Positions 1 through 7,487 of a stretch of DNA of 14,877 nucleotides are shown here, in pieces. This DNA is from Chamaesiphon sp. (GTDB lineage Bacteria > Cyanobacteriota > Cyanobacteriia > Cyanobacteriales > Chamaesiphonaceae). Location: NCBI GenBank assembly GCA_026785875.1, contig JAJAZF010000172.1:1-14877 (forward strand), written 5' to 3'. The notes beneath the pieces are model-generated. The model did no database searches, had not been told where the DNA came from, and worked only from the letters and a program-made list of their open reading frames with translations. Within the stretch, counting starts at the first letter, position 1; every line of letters starts with the position of its first letter. Made by a program: the position numbers and the translations under genes.

Positions 1-137
1 CGACTTGCTCCCAATATGCGATCGATGCGATCGACAGGTTTGGTACAATTCGGGGTAGTTATCTAGCAACTATGCGGATTTGTCGCTGTCATCCCTTCCA
101 TCCTGGCGGCTACGATCCCGTTCCCGACGTGGATTAG
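1..137 (+). CDS. yidD: YidD membrane protein insertion efficiency factor (3' end only)
   Basis: The frame starting at base 3 is open to a TAG at 135-137 and gives the last 44 residues of a YidD protein; the 5' end lies outside the window. Visible family hallmarks are the TCSxYAI-type start of the fragment (here TCSQYAIDAI), then RFG.IRGSYLA, and the diagnostic C-terminal block RCHPFHPGGYDPVPD. YidD is a small, membrane-associated protein of about 70-90 residues that assists YidC/Sec-dependent insertion of inner-membrane proteins; the CxxY and HPFHPGG motifs are the conserved core. The next gene on the same strand starts about 120 bases further on, beyond a repeat, so co-transcription is not evident. 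The identification is firm because of the HPFHPGGYDP motif; only the missing N-terminus limits it. Confidence 0.93.
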   Translation, partial: TCSQYAIDAIDRFGTIRGSYLATMRICRCHPFHPGGYDPVPDVD

Positions 138-169
138 CTATGGATGCCCACTATTGACTATTAACAAAT

Positions 170-248
170 ATCAGGGGTTTAAATCCCCGTCTTGAGGCAG
201 ATTGTGGCGATTCACCACGCTGTCAACTGTCAACTGTCAACTGTTTAA
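170..248. repeat. Interspersed repeat: GGGG/CCCC mini-hairpin plus TCAACTG heptamers
   Basis: Bases 170-191 (ATCAGGGGTTTAAAT then CCCCGTC) recur at 11633-11654 with 20 of 22 bases identical. They are followed at 221-248 by about three tandem copies of the heptamer TCAACTG, which also recur near 11852-11911. The block fills the gap between yidD and the dipeptidase gene. It looks like a genome-wide cyanobacterial short tandem repeat, not part of either gene. An open frame from a TTG at 202 runs through it, which is why that upstream start was not used for the next gene. Confidence 0.7.
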
Positions 249-258
249 CTGTTCCCAA

Positions 259-969
259 GTGCTGAAACCTTATCGCCAAGTACCCATCCAAGAATGTGGT
301 GAGCCACTAGTGGCAATTCCAGTAGAGTTATTTGCGATCGAGACTCCCCATTCATATATTAAGTGTGGAGCAGATTATGGTGGGATGTCACCATATTATC
401 TCCGTCAGGGGGTACTCGATCGGCTAATTCAAGCCCAAACGGGACTGCAAAAACTATATCCTAGTTGGCAGATCCAAATTTTTGATGCTTATCGTCCAGT
501 GGAGGTGCAACAGTATATGGTGGATTATACTTTTCGGCAGACTTGCGATCGCCGGAAATTGGATCTAGCGAAACTCTCAGATTTAGAGAGCGAGCAAATC
601 TGGAAAGATGTATATCAGATTTGGGCGATGCCTAGTTTCGATCTGAAGACACCACCACCACATAGTACGGGAGCGGCGATCGATATTACACTAGTAGATG
701 GAGATGGTATCCCGATCGATATGGGTTCGCCCATCGATGAAATGTCAGATCGATCGACACCTGGATATTTTGATAAGTCTAACGATCCATTAGAGCAACA
801 ATATCAACAGCATCGGCAACTCCTAGCGCGAATCATGACAGATGTTGGATTCTTGCGTCATCCAGATGAATGGTGGCATTTTTCGATCGGCGATCAGCTT
901 TGGGCATGGTTAAATCATCAAGCCGATCTCCAGCATCCCATTCCAGCTTATTATGGAAGAGTAATCTAA
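259..969 (+). CDS. D-alanyl-D-alanine dipeptidase (VanX/DdpX type, peptidase family M15D)
   Basis: A zinc dipeptidase that hydrolyses D-Ala-D-Ala; in bacteria without vancomycin resistance it is thought to recycle cell-wall dipeptide. Counting from the GTG at 259 (236 residues), the catalytic set of the family is complete: Arg79 in FDAYRPV, zinc ligands His135 and Asp142 in PHSTGAAIDI (the SxHxxGxAxD type), Glu204 as general base and His207 as third zinc ligand in DEWWHF. Spacing between these matches VanX. No signal peptide is seen, so a cytoplasmic enzyme is likely. A longer frame begins with TTG at 202, but its extra residues are encoded by the TCAACTG heptamer repeat and do not resemble the family, while cyanobacterial homologues begin near the LKPYRQVPI segment; hence GTG 259. 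No Shine-Dalgarno is obvious for either start. There is no vanH/vanA-like neighbour, so antibiotic resistance is not implied. Confidence 0.88.
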   Translation: MLKPYRQVPIQECGEPLVAIPVELFAIETPHSYIKCGADYGGMSPYYLRQGVLDRLIQAQTGLQKLYPSWQIQIFDAYRPVEVQQYMVDYTFRQTCDRRKLDLAKLSDLESEQIWKDVYQIWAMPSFDLKTPPPHSTGAAIDITLVDGDGIPIDMGSPIDEMSDRSTPGYFDKSNDPLEQQYQQHRQLLARIMTDVGFLRHPDEWWHFSIGDQLWAWLNHQADLQHPIPAYYGRVI

Positions 970-970
970 T

Positions 971-999
971 GACTAGTTGCGATCGATCGATCGCTAGTC
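971..999 (+). terminator. Possible terminator hairpin built on an extended HIP1 palindrome
   Basis: One base after the dipeptidase stop, GACTA (971-975) and TAGTC (995-999) flank a fully self-complementary 16-mer, GCGATCGATCGATCGC (979-994). The arms can form one imperfect stem with three unpaired bases on the left side. There is no real T tract downstream, so termination is only a suggestion; it may simply be HIP1-rich sequence. Confidence 0.35.
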
Positions 1000-1034
1000 T
1001 TAGACTAAATAACAAATAACAAACAACAAATTCC

Positions 1035-1406
1035 ATGAGTGTCTTTGTCTTACTTTTTAATGCGCGAACTGATAATGAGGGGATTTATTCAACTCAGGTT
1101 GGCGATCGAAATGTGATTCTGATGTTTGAACAAGAGGATGATGCAGTGCGTTATGCCGATCAATTGGAGGCTGAAGATTTTCCCAAGCCGACGGTAGAAG
1201 GTATCGATCCTGAAGAGATTGAAGAATTTTGTCAGGATTCTGACTATGATTTTATCCTAGTGAATTCTGAAATGCTCGTCACGCCGCCTTCCCAGAATTT
1301 AGAACAAACAGATTGGCAACCAGACGGGCACAAGCAAGCCCCACCTGAGGATGAGGATGGTATCGATCTCGAAGCAATGCGTAAACGCCTAGAACGCCTG
1401 TTGTGA
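1035..1406 (+). CDS. DUF3110 domain protein, function unknown
   Basis: A 123-residue acidic protein that matches the DUF3110 family, found in cyanobacteria and plastid lineages. The typical N-terminal strand MSVFVLLFNARTDNEGIYS is followed by DRNVILMFEQEDDAVRYADQLEAEDFP, which is the conserved core of the family (about residues 1-75, ending near DFILV). Residues 85-123 are a Gln/Asp/Glu-rich tail without recognisable domain. There is no signal peptide or membrane segment, so a cytoplasmic protein is expected. The ATG follows an A-rich AACAAAT-repeat leader with no Shine-Dalgarno, common in this window. It lies 65 bases after the dipeptidase gene and 48 before hen1 on the same strand, so it may share a transcript with hen1, but no functional link is known. 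The biochemical role of DUF3110 proteins has not been established to my knowledge. Confidence 0.85.
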   Translation: MSVFVLLFNARTDNEGIYSTQVGDRNVILMFEQEDDAVRYADQLEAEDFPKPTVEGIDPEEIEEFCQDSDYDFILVNSEMLVTPPSQNLEQTDWQPDGHKQAPPEDEDGIDLEAMRKRLERLL

Positions 1407-1454
1407 ATGTCAGAGGTTAAGGTGGAGTAGATTAGCTAAAAAATTATTACTACT

Positions 1455-2843
1455 ATGCTCCTGACTATTTCTACCACTCACCAACCTGCGACAGATCTGG
1501 GTTATTTACTATTCAAACACCCCGATAAGTGTCAGGCGTTCGATCTTTCCTTTGGTACCGCCCAAGTTTTTTATCCCGAAGCTAGCGACACTAGATGTAC
1601 GGTGGCTCTAGTGTTGGATATTAATCCAGTAGATTTAGCTAGGGGCAAGGCTGGATCAAACAGACAGACACTAGCAGCATACGTCAGCGATCGACCCTAT
1701 GCCGCATCATCTTTCCTCAGTGTTGCCATTTCCCAAGTTTTTCGGACGGCAATGACTGGTAGGTGCGAACATCGGCAAGATCTAGCAGATACGCCGATTC
1801 CCCTCATTGCCAAGATTCCAGTTTTACCCAGTCGGGGGCGAGAAGGCTTTCTACGGGGCTTGTTTGAACCGTTAGGTTATCAGGTTGATGTGTGTCGTTT
1901 AGCACTCGATGAGCAGTTTCCTGATTGGGGGAATAGCTCTTATTTTGATGTTGAGCTAACTCATACGATTAAGCTGTGCGACTTGCTCAGTCATCTTCAT
2001 GTGATGATTCCAGTCTTGGATGACGATAAACACTACTACGTCAATGAAGACGAGATCCAAAAGTTACTACGTCATGGTGAAGGCTGGCTGGCAACTCATC
2101 CACTCAAAGCGGAAATCACCAGCCGCTATCTCAAACGTCAACGAGGTTTGACTCGCGACGCTTTGGCACAGATTGCGGGGGAAGAAGTAGTAGCCCAAAT
2201 ACCACAAGAAACTCCAGAAGAGATAATCGAAAAGCCGATTAGTCTCAATCAGCAGCGGATGGAAACCGTCATCGCGGCATTGAAAACAAGCGGTGCTCAA
2301 AAGATTGTCGATTTGGGTTGTGGTGAAGGGAAATTGCTAAAACTGTTGCTCAAAGAGCCGACTTTTTCAGAAATATTGGGGATGGATGTCACTTATCGCT
2401 CTCTAGAATCTGCCCAAGAGCGAGTACTCGATCGATTACCGACTCATCAACAAGGGCGGTTAAAATTAATTCAAGGATCTTTGACTTATCGTGATGCGAG
2501 AATTGCTGGCTATGATGCAGCGACAGTAATTGAAGTAATCGAACACATGGATCTAAATCGATTGAGAGCTTTTGAGCGAGTACTGTTTGAATTTGCCCAG
2601 CCTAAACTCGCGATCGTCACTACTCCAAATATCGAATACAATGTTAAATTCGAGCAGCTCCCCGCAGGTAAATTACGCCATCCCGATCATCGGTTTGAAT
2701 GGACGAGATCGGAGTTTCAAAATTGGGCACGGGAGATTTGTAGCAATTATAAGTATGGTGTAGAATTTGGCTCGATCGGCGAAATCGATCCCAAAGTTGG
2801 TTCGCCAACACAGATGGCAATATTTACACTGAAAATGGAATAA
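1455..2843 (+). CDS. hen1: Bacterial Hen1: 3'-terminal RNA ribose 2'-O-methyltransferase
   Basis: Hen1 methylates the 2'-OH of the 3'-terminal nucleotide of cleaved RNA, normally during RNA repair with the kinase-phosphatase-ligase Pnkp, so that repaired RNA (typically tRNA cut by ribotoxins) resists re-cleavage. The 462-residue length fits the two-domain bacterial protein. Residues 1 to about 245 are the Hen1 N-terminal domain, beginning MLLTISTTHQPATDLGYLL, which in characterised systems stimulates Pnkp ligation. Residues 260-462 are the Rossmann methyltransferase: SAM loop DLGCGEG (286-292), the metal-binding EVIEH (Glu360, Glu363, His364) and a downstream histidine within RHPDHRF (His409/His412). 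All catalytic elements are present, so the protein should be active. Unlike the common Pnkp-Hen1 pair, no Pnkp gene is adjacent: DUF3110 is upstream and a carotenoid oxygenase follows after 231 bases. Confidence 0.93.
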   Translation: MLLTISTTHQPATDLGYLLFKHPDKCQAFDLSFGTAQVFYPEASDTRCTVALVLDINPVDLARGKAGSNRQTLAAYVSDRPYAASSFLSVAISQVFRTAMTGRCEHRQDLADTPIPLIAKIPVLPSRGREGFLRGLFEPLGYQVDVCRLALDEQFPDWGNSSYFDVELTHTIKLCDLLSHLHVMIPVLDDDKHYYVNEDEIQKLLRHGEGWLATHPLKAEITSRYLKRQRGLTRDALAQIAGEEVVAQIPQETPEEIIEKPISLNQQRMETVIAALKTSGAQKIVDLGCGEGKLLKLLLKEPTFSEILGMDVTYRSLESAQERVLDRLPTHQQGRLKLIQGSLTYRDARIAGYDAATVIEVIEHMDLNRLRAFERVLFEFAQPKLAIVTTPNIEYNVKFEQLPAGKLRHPDHRFEWTRSEFQNWAREICSNYKYGVEFGSIGEIDPKVGSPTQMAIFTLKME

Positions 2844-3074
2844 TCTGCTGGAGAGATTCCCATTAGTTAAACTAGTATACTCTTAATCTTGATTATGAAC
2901 GTTTACCTGCTTCCTCAGAGGCTTTCATCCATATCGCCATGATTCGACTTATGCTACGTAGACTTGCTTAATTATTTTATACTCTCTGTATGTTCAAACA
3001 TCCTCTTAGAAGATAATCTTGGCTCTGTAATTCTCATTTAGAAACAACCTAACAGCCTCCAAACAAATAACATT

Positions 3075-4532
3075 ATGGTATCTACTCCTTCGAGATCGAC
3101 TCAAAAAGCCTGGGCTAAAGCCATTGGTAAACCTGCCGAAGAATTTGACCTAACATCGTTATCGATTCAAACTGGGGCTATTCCCACTGGGTTGCTTGGC
3201 ACACTGTATCGAAATGGCCCAGGCAGGCTAGAACGTGGGGGTAAAAAGGTGGGACATTGGTTTGATGGTGACGGTGCAGTCTTAGCCGTACATTTTCGAG
3301 CGACAGGGGCGAGTGCAGTTTATCGCTATGTTCAAACGACTGGATATCTCACCGAAGCAGCGCAAGATCGGTTTCTCTATGCCAATTATGGGATGGCAGA
3401 TCCGCAGGGAGTCTGGAATTTTTGGTGGAGAGTTTTAACAAAGCAAGATAGTCTCAAAAATACGGCAAATACTTCAGTTCTAGCATTACCCGATCGATTA
3501 TTAGCACTGTGGGAAGGCGGACAACCTCATGCTTTACATTTAGAAACTCTCAAAACAATAGGTATAGAAACTTTGGGAGTTTTACAGCCAACTCAACCAT
3601 ATTCCGCTCACCCAATTCGCGATCCGCTGACTGGAGAAATTTATAGTATTGGTGTCGATAGTCAAGCTAATTTACATCTGTACAAAAGCGATCGCACTGG
3701 TCAAATCAAAAAACAAGCTGTCATCAAGTTAGATGGCTTGCCATTCATTCATAGTTTTGCTTTAGCAGGTCGATATCTAATCTTTTTTCTGCCGCCGCTA
3801 GCGATGAATAAACTGGCAGTTTTATTCGGCATTAAAAGCTATTCTCATTCTCTAGAATGGCAAGCAGGTGAAGGTACAAAAATTTTAGTAGTTGACAGAG
3901 AAACTTTTGAGATCGTCAGTCGGGGCGAGACCGATCCTTGGTTTCAGTGGCATTTTGGCAATGCTTGTGTGGAAGCAGATGGATTAGTCCGGCTAGATCT
4001 GGTGAGATTTACAGATTTCGATCGAACTAATGAATACTTACGAGAAGTTGCTACAGGAGTAACTCATACAGTCGCGAATGGCAATCTGTGGGAAGTTCGA
4101 CTCGATCCAAAAACTGCAAAGATTATTTCGATGCAGACAGTAATCGATCGCAGTTGTGAATTTCCCATAGTTGCACCAGAATCGATCGGCCAACCTTGGC
4201 GCTACACTTATTTAGCACTAGAACGCAAATCTGTTGTAGATGGTAGCGAATTTTTTGGTGCGATTGGTTGTTTTGATTATCAAACAGGAACTTTAATCGA
4301 AGCCGATCTGGGGGAAAATATGTATACGGTCGAACCGTTATACGTTCCCGATGCTTTAAATCCCGAGCGAGGTTGGATTGTGACGATAGTTTTTGATGGC
4401 AATTTGGAACGCAGTGAGGTGTGGATTTTTGATGCCGATCGACTCAATGATGGTCCAGTTTGTCGATTAGCTTTACCAACGGTTATTCCCTTCAGTTATC
4501 ACGGTACCTGGCACTGCTCGGTTAAGAAGTAA
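3075..4532 (+). CDS. Carotenoid cleavage oxygenase (apocarotenoid-15,15'-oxygenase-like)
   Basis: A member of the RPE65/CCD family: non-haem Fe(II) enzymes that split conjugated double bonds of carotenoids or apocarotenals, making retinal-type products. The 485-residue protein is full length and closely resembles the Synechocystis apocarotenal oxygenase (Diox1/ACO). All four iron-ligand histidines can be placed: His179 (SAHP), His226 (PFIHSF), His293 (QWHFGNA) and His476 (YHGTWH); second-shell glutamates are Glu147 (WEGGQPH), Glu362 (CEFPIV) and Glu420 (VEPLYVP). The N-terminal GTLYRNGPG and FDGDG motifs of the blade-1 region are at 42-50 and 63-67. A hydrophobic patch around 232-252 would suit the monotopic membrane contact known in the family. 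The ATG is preceded by AATAACATT with no Shine-Dalgarno. The substrate cannot be read from the sequence; ACO-like cleavage of apocarotenals is the best guess. Confidence 0.92.
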   Translation: MVSTPSRSTQKAWAKAIGKPAEEFDLTSLSIQTGAIPTGLLGTLYRNGPGRLERGGKKVGHWFDGDGAVLAVHFRATGASAVYRYVQTTGYLTEAAQDRFLYANYGMADPQGVWNFWWRVLTKQDSLKNTANTSVLALPDRLLALWEGGQPHALHLETLKTIGIETLGVLQPTQPYSAHPIRDPLTGEIYSIGVDSQANLHLYKSDRTGQIKKQAVIKLDGLPFIHSFALAGRYLIFFLPPLAMNKLAVLFGIKSYSHSLEWQAGEGTKILVVDRETFEIVSRGETDPWFQWHFGNACVEADGLVRLDLVRFTDFDRTNEYLREVATGVTHTVANGNLWEVRLDPKTAKIISMQTVIDRSCEFPIVAPESIGQPWRYTYLALERKSVVDGSEFFGAIGCFDYQTGTLIEADLGENMYTVEPLYVPDALNPERGWIVTIVFDGNLERSEVWIFDADRLNDGPVCRLALPTVIPFSYHGTWHCSVKK

Positions 4533-4852
4533 TGAATTGAAAGCCTTGCGAGCAGAAGGGTTCGAGCATCGAGACAGGTTGAGCCAGATCTGACCTTGCC
4601 GAACGAATTTAAGGACTAACGGCACGACACACTGCTTGTATCCAGTGCTATCGCTGGCCGGATCGATGCGCCACAGGTAATAATACAGAGGTAGAGCGAT
4701 CGGAATTTATTACTCGGCTTTCATCAATTAATTGCCGTTGTCGAGCGATTTTTATCCAGCATAACAAGTCTTGGGAGCTTTTCTAACTGTTATTTATTTA
4801 TACTTTCCAAATATCCTCTAAGGTGATTATAATTTAGGAGGTATCGTGAATT
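4533..4852. other. 320-base intergenic region, no confident gene
   Basis: The stretch between the carotenoid oxygenase and the grpB remnant holds no complete gene with a start. On the minus strand a frame without a start codon stays open for some 60 residues from about 4700 towards 4530, with a protein-like composition (for example LYYYLWRIDPAS), so the segment could be the remnant of an old gene, but I recognise no family. Near its right end, TATACT (4799-4804) and TATAAT (4828-4833) are possible -10 boxes for the grpB reading frame; no matching -35 box is convincing. Confidence 0.4.
4836..4842 (+). promoter_or_regulatory. Strong Shine-Dalgarno before the grpB frame
   Basis: AGGAGGT is a near-perfect anti-16S match and unusual here, since most genes in the window have no visible ribosome binding site. 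It lies 10 bases before the ATG at 4853, which opens the GrpB frame. A GTG at 4846 is only three bases from the site but opens a different frame that does not encode GrpB sequence. Confidence 0.7.
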
Positions 4853-5385
4853 ATGATAAGAAAAGTAGAAGTTGTTCCACCCGATCGAAATTGGTACAAC
4901 TTATTCCAGGATGAATCACAACAATTATCAGCAGCATTGGGAGATAACTCGATCGCGATTCATCATATTGGCAGTACATCTATCGATACGATCTATGCCA
5001 AACCAATTATTGATATGTTAGCTGAAGTAAAAGATATCGAAAAAGTCGATCCTCTCAATGCCGCGATCGAAGCATTAGGATATGTTTCAATGGGTGAGTT
5101 GGGAATTACAGGTCGCCGTTTTTTCGGAAAGATCATCACGTTGGAATTAGAACCCACCATCTTCATGTATTTGAGGTTGGTTCGCCTCAGATCGATCGTC
5201 ATCTAGCATTTCGTGACTATATGAGATGTCATGTCGAAGCTGCACAGATTTACAGCGAACTCAAGCAGAAACTCGCACAGCAATATCCAATTGATATCGA
5301 AAACTACATGGATGGAAAAGCTGAATTTATTAAAGAGACAGATAAAAAAGCAGCAGAGTGGCGAAGAGCGAGATCACTAAGGTAG
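4853..5385 (+). pseudogene. GrpB family protein (UPF0157, nucleotidyltransferase-like) with one-base frameshift
   Basis: GrpB-domain proteins belong to the nucleotidyltransferase-like superfamily and often stand alone in bacteria; their role is not well established. The first frame gives MIRKVEVVPPDRNWYNLF, the family signature HHIGSTSI (residues 36-43, with the GS pair of the nucleotidyltransferase fold) and KPIIDMLAEV, then runs through GITGRRFF and ends early at a TAG (5204-5206). From base 5125 the -1 frame continues the family: RKDHHVGIRTHHLHVFEVG, then SPQIDRHLAFRDYM and YMDGKAEFIKETDKKA, to a TAG at 5383-5385. With one added T in the T6 run at 5119-5124 the gene would encode 177 residues, the normal length of the family. 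Everything else is intact, so the lesion is young, a sequencing error, or a programmed -1 shift at the heptamer T TTT TTC (5119-5125). Confidence 0.85.
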
Positions 5386-5498
5386 TCGCTGTCACTCATC
5401 GCACCTGGAACATTATCGATCGATGGATGGTCTGATTAGACAAGATCGACTAGCCATCTACCAATCCTAAATCCACACCCTAGAGTAGAATTAAACCG

Positions 5499-6215
5499 AT
5501 GAAAACATCCCTCAAAATTTGGAGCTGGGCAGTCTTAGGTGCCGTTTTGACATCAGGTAGTGCTGGGGCACAATATGGCCCGCCTACGCCCCAGACAAGC
5601 GTGCCATCGGGTGGAACTCAGTCTCGCTTCATGTGTGAATCGATGGATAACCAGTCTACTGTTACTTATCATCCAGTAGATCGACCTGGAGATAAATATG
5701 CTTGGGCAGTTCCGAGCACGATGGGCAGCAATTGGAATGCTGGTAGACGCTGTACTGAAATCGCGCGCAGACTGGAGGAATACCGTCGCGATGGACTCAA
5801 GGAACTCCGTACCGACGTGAGAAATCAATACAATACTGTCTGTGTCACTACCGAAAAAAATAGTGAGTGTCGGATTGTCTTTACGGTACCACAAGGACAA
5901 GATGCGATCGCGACTAGAGATTCAGTCTTCCGCAATCTCAGCATGGCAGATAGTGGGCAAAGAACTACTGGTGTGAATACTTTTGCTGATGGGGGGAATA
6001 GTGGCTTGGGCGATATGTTCGGTAATATCCTGCCGGGACTCAGTAATGGGCGCAATACGCCTAATCCAACTGCGCTGCAAAATAAGGATAGTATCGATCT
6101 TCGTCCGTTCCTATCGACTAAAGATGGCGGTACGGCCACACAGCTACGTCCTACCACTAATTTAAATTCTACTCCTAGTGGTGGCAAGAAATTGAATCCC
6201 GAGCGGTTTCGGTAA
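5499..6215 (+). CDS. COP23-domain secreted protein
   Basis: A 238-residue exported protein of the cyanobacterial COP23 (circadian oscillating protein) family. The signal peptide is clear: MKTSLKIWSW basic start, hydrophobic core to about residue 20 and cleavage after AGA (24/25). The COP23 domain spans about 43-150: RFMCES, WAVPSTMGSNWNAGRRCTEIARRLEEY, and NTVCVTTEKNSECRIVFTVP, with four cysteines (46, 85, 115, 124) placed as expected for two disulfides. The segment after 150 is Gly/Asn/Ser/Pro-rich low-complexity sequence, likely unfolded. COP23 was originally described as a membrane-associated protein with circadian abundance; its molecular role is unknown. The gene stands alone on + between the grpB remnant and guaB3. 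Start ATG 5499 is chosen because it opens the signal peptide. Confidence 0.87.
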   Translation: MKTSLKIWSWAVLGAVLTSGSAGAQYGPPTPQTSVPSGGTQSRFMCESMDNQSTVTYHPVDRPGDKYAWAVPSTMGSNWNAGRRCTEIARRLEEYRRDGLKELRTDVRNQYNTVCVTTEKNSECRIVFTVPQGQDAIATRDSVFRNLSMADSGQRTTGVNTFADGGNSGLGDMFGNILPGLSNGRNTPNPTALQNKDSIDLRPFLSTKDGGTATQLRPTTNLNSTPSGGKKLNPERFR

Positions 6216-6319
6216 GCAAATATACTAAATCTCCAAAGTTCTCGCAAAAAGTAAACAAATGTTGCGATCGATTTGTTAGGCTTACTTAAATACGTGTTTT
6301 GGAAAGGGTCGGATCGATC

Positions 6320-7483
6320 GTGGATATTCAAATTGGGAAAGGGAAAACAGCTCGACGCGCATACGGCTTTGATGAAATAGCCTTAGTGCCTAGCGGAAAA
6401 ACATTAGACCCCAGTTTGGCAGATACTAGCTGGCAAATTGGTGGAGTCAAGCGCGAAATTCCGATTATTGCTAGTGCAATGGATGGGGTAGTTGATGTCC
6501 GCATGGCTGTGGAGTTATCAAAACTCGGTGCACTTGGCGTACTTAATTTGGAAGGGATTCAAACTCGTTATGAAGATCCCAATCCTATTCTCGATCGAAT
6601 TGCGGCTGTTGGGAATGATGGATTTGTGTCCCTGATGCAAGAACTTTATGCTGTCCCCATCAAACCAGAATTGATTGGAGTGCGGATTGCCGAAATTAAA
6701 GCGGCAGGTGGGATTGCTGCGGTGAGCGCGACCCCAGCAGGTGCAGCTAGATTTGGGGCGGCTGTGGCTCAAGCAGGTGCGGATCTGTTCTTTATTCAAG
6801 CTACCGTCGTCTCGACTGAATTTCTAGCTCCAGATGGGATTGAACCGCTCAATCTGGCTAAATTTTGTCAAGAAATGCCGATGCCAGTTATCTTGGGTAA
6901 CTGCGTCACCTACGATATCACGCTCGAATTGATGCAGGCAGGTGCAGCCGCAGTACTAGTCGGAATCGGCCCTGGAGCTGCTTGTACCTCTCGTGGGGTG
7001 CTGGGAGTCGGCGTACCTCAAGCTACCGCTGTAGCTGACTGTGCGGCGGCAAGAGATGAGTTTTTCAAGCAGACGGGTAAATATATCCCCGTGATTGCCG
7101 ATGGTGGCTTGGTAACAGGTGGTGATATCTGCAAATGTATCGCTTGTGGTGCTGATGGGGTGATGATTGGTTCGCCGTTTGCGCGGGCGGCGGAAGCACC
7201 TGGACGTGGTTTCCACTGGGGAATGGCTACTCCTAGCCCTGTACTGCCTAGAGGAACGCGGATTAAGGTTGGTACTACTGGCAGCTTGGAGCAAATTCTC
7301 ACAGGACCAGCTAAATTAGATGATGGTACCCACAACCTCTTGGGCGCACTGAAAACTAGTATGGGCACTCTGGGCGCAAAAACCATTAAGGAAATGCAGC
7401 AAGTGGAGGTAGTAATTGCGCCATCTTTACTCACAGAAGGTAAAGTCTATCAGAAGGCTCAACAGTTGGGTATGGGCAAATAG
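6320..7483 (+). CDS. guaB3: GuaB3, CBS-less IMP dehydrogenase of cyanobacteria
   Basis: Oxidises IMP to XMP with NAD+, the first step of the GMP branch of purine synthesis. The protein is a single (beta/alpha)8 barrel of 387 residues with no Bateman/CBS insert, matching the GuaB3/GuaB-related group, which lacks the CBS domains of normal IMPDH (about 490 residues). Counting from the GTG at 6320, visible motifs are the early barrel SAMDGVVDVRMA, catalytic loop GIGPGAACTSRGVLG with Cys222, phosphate loop VIADGGLVTGGDI, then GADGVMIGSPFARA. The start is the GTG at 6320 because homologues begin (M)DIQIGKGKTARRAYG; a TTG at 6299 would add seven unmatched residues. AAGGG lies 12 or more bases upstream, so the ribosome site is poor. 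Yfr1 follows downstream, the arrangement reported in many cyanobacteria. Confidence 0.93.
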   Translation: MDIQIGKGKTARRAYGFDEIALVPSGKTLDPSLADTSWQIGGVKREIPIIASAMDGVVDVRMAVELSKLGALGVLNLEGIQTRYEDPNPILDRIAAVGNDGFVSLMQELYAVPIKPELIGVRIAEIKAAGGIAAVSATPAGAARFGAAVAQAGADLFFIQATVVSTEFLAPDGIEPLNLAKFCQEMPMPVILGNCVTYDITLELMQAGAAAVLVGIGPGAACTSRGVLGVGVPQATAVADCAAARDEFFKQTGKYIPVIADGGLVTGGDICKCIACGADGVMIGSPFARAAEAPGRGFHWGMATPSPVLPRGTRIKVGTTGSLEQILTGPAKLDDGTHNLLGALKTSMGTLGAKTIKEMQQVEVVIAPSLLTEGKVYQKAQQLGMGK

Positions 7484-7487
7484 ATAG

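Noticed and set aside
221..248. Tandem TCAACTG units considered as a CRISPR array
   Set aside because: Units are seven bases long with no spacers; this is a short tandem repeat.
259..969. Vancomycin resistance (vanX) cluster
   Set aside because: No vanH, vanA/B or vanRS-like genes are nearby; the neighbours are yidD and DUF3110, so a peptidoglycan dipeptide recycling role is more likely.
4846..4848. GTG close to the AGGAGGT site as start of a separate gene
   Set aside because: Its frame does not give GrpB sequence and no other conserved protein is seen; the ATG at 4853 fits the family.
6299..6319. TTG 6299 as guaB3 start
   Set aside because: The seven extra residues do not match homologues, which begin at the DIQIGKGK segment served by the GTG at 6320.
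5825..6331. 168-residue minus-strand open frame opposite the COP23 gene
   Set aside because: It is antisense to a gene with clear signal peptide and conserved cysteines, has no recognisable domain, and reads as a mirrored low-complexity tail.
7018..7434. 138-residue minus-strand open frame inside guaB3
   Set aside because: Shadow of the highly conserved IMPDH barrel; Pro/Ser-rich composition with no domain.
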